Shown here: positions 5,969 through 13,067 of the stretch, piece by piece
How the letters are laid out: each line of letters opens with the position of its first letter
How positions within the stretch are numbered: the first letter of the stretch is position 1
Source of the DNA: Pinguiococcus pyrenoidosus
Taxonomy: Eukaryota > Sar > Pinguiophyceae > Pinguiochrysidales > Pinguiochrysidaceae
Assembly (NCBI GenBank): GCA_019677205.1
Contig: JAAMXY010003329.1
Span: 1,554 to 14,620 of the forward strand
DNA length: 13,067 nt
Direction: 5' to 3'
Position numbers and translations under genes: made by a program
Notes under the pieces: generated by a model
Seen by the model: the letters and a program-made list of their open reading frames with translations, nothing else
Told to the model about the DNA's origin: nothing
Databases searched by the model: none

Positions 5969-8900
5969 ATGGCGTTGATGCACGGGCTGGACCACCGGAA
6001 GCTGGTGTACTTCGACCCCAGTGCGGTGGTGGAAGAGGGCAGTGACCGCAGTAGCGAGAGGTACGCGTCTTTTTTTTAGCGGCCTTCAGCCGTAGTATTG
6101 CTGAGACGTTTTGCGCCACAACTTTTGCCTGCAGCCCTGTGGCTCGGAAATCGGAACACTGGGTTGATGCCCGCCTCTCGACCTCCCCACGTAGCGCGCC
6201 CTCGATGTGGAGCTTCGACGATCAGCTGCGGAGGTCCACTTTTGGCAAGCGCCCGTCCAGCGTCATGGAGCCGCAGAACGAGAAAGCGCTGTTCCAGCCC
6301 GTGCCCATCGTGGACGAGGAGCAGGGCGGGGAGTACATCCACGTGCAGCTGTCCGAGGACGCCAACTGCGTCCGCCTGAAGCGGAGCGACGTGGTGGATG
6401 TGGAGGCGGAGGCCACGCGCGGCGTCGAGGACATCTCCATGCTGGACAACTTCTGCGAGCAGGCCATGCTGCATACCCTCCGCGTCCGCTATGGTCGCAA
6501 CGAGATATACACCTCGGTCGGGCCCATCGTCATCAGCATCAACGTAAGTAGTAGAAGTCGTAGAAGTCGTAGAAGTCGTAGAAGTCGTAGAAGTCGTCGA
6601 AGTCGTGGTGGTGGAAGAAGTAGAAGGAATGGAAGGAAAAGAAGGAAGAGAAGGAAGAGAAGGAATCGTAGCAGGAGAAGTGGAAGTTCCGCGCAGCAGC
6701 CCCTGGCTTGCTCGTGCCTGTGTCGTAGCAGGACGCGACCGATGCATGGCTTACGATCGAGGTTTTGCGCGCGTGTCAGATACTCACCTGCCTGCCTTTC
6801 CCCCTTTAGCCATTCAAGAACATCGAGGGCCTGTACTCGGACGAGCAGATGGCGTTGTACCGGAGCGACTCGCCGGCGCCGCCGCATATCTTCAGCATCG
6901 CGCAGCGGGCCTTCGCCTCGCTCCTCCGCGAAGACATCTCGCAGTCCATCATCATCTCGGGCGACAGCGGATCCGGCAAGACCGAGGCGGCCAAGAAGAT
7001 TCTTGCCTTCCTCGTGAACGCCTCCTCGAAGCAGGTCACCTCCCCGCGCGGCGACTCGGGGGATCGGCGGATTCTCATGGACCGGCTCCTCAACGCGAAC
7101 GTGCTCCTGGAGGCCTTCGGATGCGCCAAGACCATCAACAACGACAACTCGAGCCGCTTCGGCAAGTTCATCGAGATCCAGTATGACCACATGGGCACGA
7201 TCTGCGGCGCCAAGATGATCAACTATCTGCTGGAGCGGACGCGGATCGTCACCCTGCTGGGTCCGCAGGAGCGCAACTACCACGTCTTCTACGAGCTCTT
7301 CTACCAGAACGACCGGAAGCTGCTGCGAAGCCTCTACTTGGACAACAAGTCGCCCGGCGATTTCGCATGCCTGGGCGACGAGGACTCCGGCCGCGCCGAC
7401 GAGGACCGCGTGCGGGTGGAGGACGTCAGCCTCGCGCGGATCCGAAGCTCGCTGTCGCTCCTGGACATCTCCTCGGAGACGCAGTCGCAGATGCTGCAGA
7501 TTCTGGCGGTGGTCCTGCACGCGAGCAACGTCTTCTTCTCGCCAGCTCCCAACGACGGATCGGAGGTATCCGGACCATCGCTGCAAAGCCTTCAATGCGT
7601 CACGTCCCTGCTGGCGGTCGATCAGAACGAGTTCCTGCTTGCTCTCACCGTGAAGACCAGCACGGTGCGGAGCGAGACGTTCAAGAAGCCCTTGGATCCG
7701 CCGAAAGCGAAGGCGCGGCTCGAGGCGGTGGCGAGGTATCTGTACAGCTCCCTCTTCACCTGGCTCGTGACCTCCATCAACAAGACCATCAGCAACGACC
7801 AGCTGCGGCGCGCCTTCATTGGGCTGCTGGACATCTACGGCTTCGAGTCGCTCGAGGAGAACTCGCTCGAGCAGCTCCTCATCAACTACGCCAACGAGAC
7901 GCTGCAGCGGATCTTCAACGCCACGGTGTTCGAGTTCGAGCAGGAGCAGTACAAGAGCGAGGGGATCGACTTCTCGTCGGTCACCTTCGCAGACAATCGC
8001 CAGACGCTGGATCTCATCGAGAACGGCATCCTGGCGCTGCTGGACGACGTTTGGCACGTCTCGGACGCCCAGGGAAAGGGCGACCAGAAGCTCTTGTCGC
8101 AGTACCACAAGCGCTTCGGCGGCTGGTCGGGCACGTCCACGGTGAAGTCCTTCAACGTCAAGGACAACTTCGAGCCGCATCCCCGGTACATGAAGCCTCG
8201 CCTCCACAGCGACAGCAACTTCGCGATCGTACACTACGCAGGGATGGTCACGTACCAGGCGCTCGGCTTCTGCGAGAAGAACCGCGAGAACCTCGATGAG
8301 GACCTGAACACCGTCATCGCCACGGCGCGGAATCCGCTGGTCACGGCAGCAATCGAGGCGAGCCATGCCTTCTCTGCCGGGCCAGAGAAAGGCGGTGGCT
8401 CGAAGCGCTCCAACGGCCGCGCGAGGCAGGACAAGATCCATGGCGTCTCTGTGGCGATGCAGTTCAAGTCTTCGCTCCGGAAGCTGGTGGTGACCATCGC
8501 GTCGACGAAGACGCTGTATGTGAGGTGCATCAAGCCCAATCCGCGCAAGGATCCGGACGACTTCGTTCCGCCGTCGATCTTGCTGCAGTTGAAGTACAGT
8601 GGCATGTTCGAGGCCGTCCGAATCCGCCAGCAGGGATACAGCACGCGCATCAGCCACGGCGCCTTCGTGCACCGCTTCGGCCCCATCAATCCCAAGGCCC
8701 GGAACCTGGAGGACCTCCTCAAGACCCTGCAGTCGCTCTTCGGCGTGACCCGCGACGACTGGCAGATCGGCCGCACGCGCATCTTCCTCAAGGCCAGCTT
8801 CCACAGGAAGCTAGACCGCTTCGGCCGCCTTCGCATGAGGCTCGCGGTGGCGCGCATCATACGGGCGTACGTCGAGTATCGCCGGCGGAATGCGGCCTTC

Positions 8901-11900
8901 AAGATCGTCACGTGGTACCGCATGACGAGGGCCAGATACTACATGCGCCGCACGAACAAGGCCGCCAAGGTCGTGCAGGCCTGCGCTCGAATGTGGAAGG
9001 CGAAGATGCTGCGCCGGCGGCGGATGAAGGCGGTCCTGAAGATGCAGGCGGTGATGCGCGGTGCGCATGCCCGCCGCGCAGCGCAGGAGCAGTCGAATCC
9101 CTACGGCGGGAAGCGGCGGAGCGTGATCCTCTTCGCCAAGTCTGAGCTGGAGGCGGAAGTGGTCCGCGTCGAGGATGGGGCCATGGATTCGGAGGACGAG
9201 AAGGAGATCATGACCTTGAAGAAACAGATCAAGAAGGCTGCGGACGCCGCGGAGATGGCCGTGGGGAATCAGGAGCTTGACGACATGAAGCGACCTGAGC
9301 TGCTGGCGAAGCGCTACGCCGCCGACGCCGAGCTCAACTACGGCAGCCAAGTGGGAGACTTCGACGTGTGCGCCTCCGCGCAGACCAAGCTGGCGGACGC
9401 GAACGAGAAGCTTGCCCTCGTGCCCTCCGTGATGGACGTCAAGGAACAGCTAGACCAGGTGGCCAGGCGGACCACGGATCTTCTCGAAGCCCAGGAAGAC
9501 ACGCCGGACTTCTCCGCCTTGGCTGCGCTGAGGCGAGAAGGCATGGCGCTCGAGAAGAAGCTGGAGGAAGTGAAGGAGGAGCGGACCAAGAAGGGGTACG
9601 GCTCCCGCATCGCGGATCCCGACGACCCCACCGAGTGGGCCTGGCTTTCGATGCAGATGCGGTACCTGCGGGAGAGCCTGGCGGAGAAGAGCGCGCTGAA
9701 GCAGTACGCGGAGTGCAGCCACATCCAGAGAGTCATTGTGCGCATGCAGGCGATTGCTGACGAGGTGCCGCCGGCAGAGGAGCTGGAAGCGGCCCACGAA
9801 GAGACCGGAGCGCGGGCCGAGGCTGCGAAGGCCAGCCGAAGCTTCGACGAGTACGGCAGGATCATGGTCCAGCTGAAGGTGCTGGAGGCGAAGCAGCAGC
9901 TTCGCGTCGACCTGGGACTGGACGCGCCGCCGGAGCCGGAAGAGGACTTCATGGCCATGCAGCCCGATGAGATCTTCGAGAAGCGAGGCGAGCTGCAGGC
10001 GGCGCTGGACAAGCAGAACACGGAGCTCCAGGAGGCGATGCAGGAGCAGGACTTCGCGAAGTGCTCGGTGCTTCAGCAGCAGATTGCCGAATCGGAGGCA
10101 ACCCTCGCCAAGCTGCCGACCGTCGAGAACCTGCGCGAGGAAGTGCAGCACGTCGAAGAGGAGATCAGCACGAAGATAAAGGAGGAGGACTACGAGAGCT
10201 GCGAGAAGCTGCAGGAGAAGCTCGCAGCGCGACGCGAGCTCCTGCAGGAGCTCGAAAGCCGCGAGGAGACGCAGGGGCTTCGAGCGCGGGATAGAAGCTC
10301 GAGCAATCTGCCGGACGGCGAGCACGCCATGCTGGGGAGGCCGAGCACGGCGGGGAGGACCAGCGCGTCGGACTCGGACGCGGAAGAGAAGTTTGTGAGA
10401 GAAGCGCGGAAGATCAACAAGCTGCGGGTCATGGAGCCCATCGTGCTCACGGCCAGCCAGACGGTGTTTGATGCGTGCCGCGCCATGGTGTCGGGCCGCC
10501 AGACGTGCGCGCTGGTCGTCGATGGCCGCGGCGCGCTCTGCGGCATCCTCACCGACAAGGACATCACCGGGCGGTGCGTGGCGCAGTATCTGGATCCCGC
10601 GAACACCGTCGTCGGCGACATCATGACGTCGAACCCGAAGTTCGTGGACATGGAGGAGACGGCCGGCGACGCCCTGAACATGATGATCGATGGCCACTTC
10701 CGCCACTTGCCCGTGGTCGATCAGTCCCGAGGCGGTGCGGTGACGGGCGTCATCGACATTGCGCGGGTGCTGTACGACGCGCTCAAGAGGATCGAGGGGG
10801 AGGTCCTCCCGCGTGACGCGGAGGCAGGCGCCGACTTTGGGCGACGCCTCCGGGCGGATTCCACGGATCCCGCGGACAATCCCGATGATCCCCAGCCGCG
10901 GTTCAGCGACGTGTCGGTGGACCTCAACAACATGGAGGAGATCATCAGCGCCGTGCACAAGGCCGCGGCCAACGGCGGCGAGCTGGAGGGCCTCGGCAAG
11001 ATCATTCCGCTGCTGACGCAGCTGCGCGACACCAGCATGGCCGGCTTCGGGGCTGGCTACACGTCCATGAGCAGGTCCCTGGGCGTGCTGATCGACCCGG
11101 CGGCAGACCGGCCCGTGGTCTTCTCCCGCGACAACGTGCGGAGCGCCTGCCAGGCCATGGCGCGGTACCGCCGCGCGGTTTTGGTTGAGGACGACGACGG
11201 CTTCCTGCTGGGCATCGTGACGCCGACCGACATCCTGAAGAAGGTCATCAACGAAGGCATCAGTCCGGACGTGACCGCCGTGACCAGCGTCATGACGGAG
11301 AACCCGGACACGGCCACCCGGGAGACCACCTTCAAGGACGCGCTGCACATGATGCACGACAACAAGTACCTCCACGTGCCGGTCGTCGCGATTGTGCCGG
11401 GTCTGCTGGGCGGTCCGCAGAAGCGCGCGCTGGGCTGTGTGGACGTGGTGGAGATCATCTGCGGAGCCTTCGGTCGCAATCCGCCGCGACGCATGGCGCT
11501 GCAGATGACGTCGATCGCCGCGGTGCATCCTGCTTCGCCGCACACGTCAAGCATCGCGCTGCCGGCCGCTGCTCCCGCTCCTCGCGGCAGTGCGTTCTCG
11601 GTCGGCAGCGACGGCCAGAACACGCACCACTCTCGGGGCCTGCTCTCCGGCTACGGCGCCGACTCGGAGTATCGGGACGTGCCCACGCCGGTGTCGACGT
11701 CGCCGTCGACGCCGTTCCTCCACGACCCGGCGAGCATGAATGGCAGCATCGGGCAGCCGCCGCCGCCGTCCATCTACTCGGGCGTGTCGCGGCATCGCTT
11801 GGGCTATGGGATCAGCGACGCGGACTCGGACGTGTCGTACAGCCACTCGCTGCTGAGCTCGGGCACGGGCCTGGGCTACGGCTCGGCGTCCACCGCGGGA

Positions 11901-12440
11901 GTGGGCTTCGGCAGGGTGCCGTTCAAGGTGAGCTTCACGCAGAGCTCGAAGAAGCACCGCTTCAACGGGCCGTCCACGGACCTGCACGCGGTCATCGAGA
12001 AAGTGCGCATCAAGGCGGATCTGGCTCCCGAGGTGGCCATCCGCTTGCAGTATGTGGACGAGGACGAGGACCACGTGGAGATCAAGTCGGATGAGGATCT
12101 GAGGGAGGCCGTGGAGAGCGCCATCGTTCGTCAGCGACGACACGCCGTTCGCCTGGTGGCACTCATTGGGAAGCAGGCCGTGCGCAACAGCCTCGACATG
12201 TCGGAGAAGAAGGAGCAGCTCCAGCAGCTCGGCAATGGCTACTTCCCGTCGCTCACCGACATGATGAGGTCCGTGGTCGGCGTGTCGGGCCTGGCGCCCG
12301 ACGTGGTGGTGGGCATTGGTGTGGGCGTGAGCCTGGTTGCCGTGGTGGTGGGATTCAGCATGCTGTCGCAAAAGAAGGCCTCGACGCCGACCTACTCGGC
12401 CGTGCCAAGGGCCCGACACATGTACCTGCGCAGACGCTGA
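5969..12440 (+). CDS. Class XXIX-type myosin: motor, IQ, UVR-like repeats, four CBS, PB1, tail anchor
   Basis: I model exons 5969-6060, 6135-6543 and 6810-12440, giving 2043 aa. ATG 5969 has an excellent Kozak context (GCCATGG), and both introns keep the frame. The motor spans about 110-830: P-loop GDSGSGKT 218-225, switch I NNDNSSRFGK 277-286, TEDS-rule Glu456, switch II DIYGFE 508-513, actin-interface LYVRCIKPN 736-744, converter GRTRIFLK near 821. It should be an active, actin-based ATPase. Three or four degenerate IQ motifs (844-925) would bind light chains or calmodulin. A charged helical segment (965-1320) contains UVR-like repeats. Two CBS pairs (about 1370-1492, 1592-1720), a Ser/Pro/Gly linker, a PB1 domain (1869-1955, OPCA motif 1915-1931) and a transmembrane helix (1999-2019) with a basic 24-residue end complete it. 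Class XXIX myosins are known to combine IQ, CBS, PB1 and a terminal membrane segment. The cargo membrane is unknown. Exon 1 is the least certain part; ATG 6205 (residue 55) is an alternative start. Confidence 0.9.
6061..6134 (+). other. Myosin intron 1 (74 nt, predicted)
   Basis: Donor AG|GTACGC and acceptor TTTTGCCTGCAG|C have a pyrimidine-rich lead-in and a plausible branch sequence GCTGAGA. Splicing restores the frame through a split Ser codon (AG|C). The intron holds an in-frame TAG at 6077-6079, so reading through would stop translation. Without cDNA it remains a prediction. Confidence 0.7.
6544..6809 (+). other. Myosin intron 2 (266 nt, predicted)
   Basis: The donor AAC|GTAAGT is near-consensus and the acceptor TTTCCCCCTTTAG|CCA follows a polypyrimidine tract. 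Removal joins VISIN to PFKNIEGLYS, exactly restoring the conserved myosin motif at the end of the N-terminal motor subdomain, in phase 0. The intron starts with a 9-bp tandem repeat. Confidence 0.93.
6551..6604 (+). repeat. 9-bp tandem repeat GTAGAAGTC in intron 2
   Basis: Five perfect copies plus a sixth with one change (GTCGAAGTC) start 7 nt after the donor splice site. They are followed by a purine-rich GGAAGNAGAAGG-like stretch to about 6690. Being a multiple of three, the repeat encodes Ser-Arg-Arg units in the exon 2 frame if retained. Confidence 0.9.
6960..6983 (+). other. Myosin P-loop coding site
   Basis: Encodes GDSGSGKT (residues 218-225), the nucleotide-phosphate binding loop. 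The usual myosin form is GESGAGKT, so two positions differ conservatively (Glu to Asp, Ala to Ser). The catalytic Gly, Lys and Thr are intact. Confidence 0.9.
9201..10268 (+). repeat. Protein-level array of UVR-like helical repeats in the myosin tail
   Basis: At least five related units encode a pattern like Ax(E)xxDFxxCxxLQxxIxxxxxxLA, for example EAMQEQDFAKCSVLQQQI and STKIKEEDYESCEKLQEKL. Related units lie around VGDFDVCASAQTKLADA, ALKQYAECSHIQRVIVRM and ASRSFDEYGRIMVQLKVL. A connecting motif LPTVENLREEV / VPSVMDVKEQL / VPPAEELEAAH recurs between units. The pattern resembles the UVR motif of UvrB/UvrC, a short helical hairpin for protein contact. The repeats are diverged, and a generic coiled coil is the alternative. 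Confidence 0.5.
10416..11468 (+). other. Region encoding two CBS-domain pairs (Bateman modules)
   Basis: Pair 1 is about residues 1370-1492, with CBS1 containing CGILTDKDI and CBS2 containing GHFRHLPVVD. Pair 2 is about 1592-1720, with CBS3 containing LGIVTPTDIL and CBS4 containing YLHVPVV. The G-h-h-T-x-x-D ribose-contact motif is intact in CBS1 and CBS3 but changed in CBS2 (TGVIDIARV) and CBS4 (LGCVDVVEI). Bateman modules generally bind adenine nucleotides; the ligand here is unknown. Confidence 0.85.
11913..12173 (+). other. Region encoding the PB1 domain
   Basis: Residues 1869-1955. The first strand, VPFKVSF, carries a Lys at the position used by type II PB1 domains. The acidic OPCA motif YVDEDEDHVEIKSDEDL (1915-1931) is that of type I. 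Having both predicts head-to-tail PB1 self-association. Confidence 0.85.
12303..12365 (+). other. Region encoding the C-terminal transmembrane anchor
   Basis: Residues 1999-2019 are a Val/Gly-rich hydrophobic helix (VVVGIGVGVSLVAVVVGFSM), followed by a 24-residue tail with SQKK and a terminal RRR. This is the topology of a tail-anchored protein with the motor in the cytosol. Confidence 0.8.
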
Positions 12441-12464
12441 AGCTGAAGCTGAAGCTGAAGCTGA
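12438..12464 (+). repeat. AGCTGA hexamer repeat overlapping the myosin stop codon
   Basis: The stop TGA (12438-12440) is followed by four AGCTGA units, so TGA recurs in frame at 12444, 12450, 12456 and 12462. That makes five in-frame TGA codons, each separated by one AGC codon. Confidence 0.95.
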
Positions 12465-13067
12465 CGTTCGGTACGTCGTACCCCAGCGATCCCCAAATCG
12501 AGGTTGGGGAGGGGGAGGGGGAGGGGAAAAGACATGATCTCGTGCGGAGCAATAGCGAGCGAGTGGTTGAGTAGCCGAAATAAGAAACGAAGTCTGCCTT
12601 CCTTGGTGAGGATCATCATCGCACTGGATCGGTGCCCTATCGCTTTTGCTCTTCCGGAGCGTGCTTTCCGGGTCGGAGGTTTGCGCTGAGTGGAGAAGGG
12701 CGTAACAACGACAACAGCGGGGCGTGGCAACATCGCCACACCAACAGAAGAAGAAGAACAGAAACAACTTGGCATTCTGGCACAACACTCCACGACGAAT
12801 GAAAAGAAGAAAGACAGACCCGAGAGGAGATTGAATTTCAAATTCTGTGCGTCGGAATCGTATCCTAGCTCTGATATATTTGAATAACATGCACGCGAGC
12901 CTGGAAAGGACGCAACGGATTGGCTATCTCTGTTGAAGTTCAAATGCTGCTTCAGCCGATTTTACGGCGACTTGGCAGATCCGTTGGTTGAGGAAGAAAC
13001 TCCAAGCTTGGAGGTCGAAACCTTGTTTGGGATCAAAGCGCGCAAGCTGCAGATCTGGTGGGCCAGA
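12441..13067. other. Myosin 3' UTR and downstream intergenic sequence
   Basis: This 627-bp stretch has no gene I can support. It contains the end of the AGCTGA repeat, a short GGTAC/GTACC inverted repeat with a 3-nt loop (12470-12482), a G-quadruplex motif (12506-12526), a GAAGAAGAA run (about 12748-12757) and an AT-rich spot (12864-12887) that could lie near the polyadenylation site. From about 12889 to the right edge one plus frame is open without an ATG. Confidence 0.5.
12506..12526 (+). other. G-quadruplex motif in the myosin 3' UTR
   Basis: Four G-runs (4, 5, 5 and 4 G) are separated by single A residues, at 12506-12509, 12511-12515, 12517-12521 and 12523-12526. Single-nucleotide loops give the most stable quadruplex class. 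It is on the sense strand 66 nt after the stop codon, so it could form in the mRNA. Confidence 0.8.

Noticed and set aside
6139-6141. GTG 6139 as the myosin start
   Set aside because: A GTG start is unlikely in a eukaryotic nucleus, and a spliced exon with a strong ATG joins in frame just upstream.
6849-6851. ATG 6849 as the myosin start
   Set aside because: It lies inside the motor; the upstream exons supply the essential N-terminal motor segment ending VISIN|PFKN.
6489-8804. Long minus-strand open frame (about 770 codons) opposite the myosin motor
   Set aside because: It is composed of Arg/Leu/Glu/Val-rich sequence without domains and lies opposite clear motor motifs. Strong GC bias at third positions keeps antisense frames open.
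9450-11543. Minus-strand open frame of about 700 codons opposite the CBS region
   Set aside because: Same antisense shadow effect; His/Arg/Leu-rich sequence with no motif, while the plus strand encodes UVR-like and CBS domains.
12470-12482. GGTAC-GTC-GTACC hairpin as a terminator
   Set aside because: The stem is only 5 bp with a 3-nt loop, and bacterial-type terminators do not apply to a eukaryotic gene.
11547-12890. Minus-strand open frame of about 450 codons opposite the PB1 region
   Set aside because: It crosses the repetitive 3' UTR and is low-complexity; the plus strand has an unmistakable PB1 and transmembrane segment.
1-13067. tRNA, rRNA, CRISPR arrays, insertion sequences or viral genes
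   Set aside because: I looked for TTCGANNCC-type T loops, regularly spaced repeats, transposase-like motifs and terminal inverted repeats, and found none I could support.

Overview
The window is nuclear DNA from a eukaryotic microbe. It is GC-rich in coding sequence, with canonical GT-AG introns, good Kozak contexts and more AT-rich intergenic sequence. The best lineage clue is the large gene at 5969-12440. It joins a myosin motor to a tail with CBS domains, a PB1 domain and a C-terminal membrane segment. This is the layout described for class XXIX myosins of stramenopiles (diatoms, oomycetes). I therefore favour a GC-rich, intron-poor stramenopile, or another secondary-plastid/SAR-type protist; nothing in the window proves this.

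Layout, left to right. (1) The 5' part of a KH-domain RNA-binding protein of SF1/BBP type, minus strand, runs off the left edge (1-425). (2) A divergent promoter region (426-1021) holds a (GA)n tract and two E2F-type sites. (3) An intronless LRR protein with a C-terminal nuclear localisation signal lies on the plus strand (1022-2146). (4) A 169-bp convergent, purine-rich spacer has short tandem repeats. (5) A DEDDy 3'-5' exonuclease of Mut-7/Nibbler/EXD3 type, minus strand (2316-4463), has an N-terminal targeting sequence. (6) A 1.5-kb divergent intergenic region (4464-5968) carries E2F-type sites, a degenerate telomere-like G-rich array, a GC-rich direct repeat and a cluster of CCAAT boxes. 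(7) The myosin has three exons and encodes 2043 aa (5969-12440). (8) A 3' flank (12441-13067) starts with a hexamer repeat giving five in-frame TGA codons and contains a strong G-quadruplex motif.

The genes alternate strand (-,+,-,+), so pairs share divergent promoters; there is no operon. Both divergent promoters carry perfect matches to the E2F consensus TTTSSCGC or its complement: seven in about 2.1 kb of intergenic DNA, and none that I noticed by eye in coding sequence. This suggests, but does not prove, shared cell-cycle control. The most distinctive locus is the myosin. Its C-terminal half looks like a complete plant-type CBS-CBS-PB1 membrane protein fused to a motor through IQ motifs and a repetitive helical segment resembling tandem UVR motifs.
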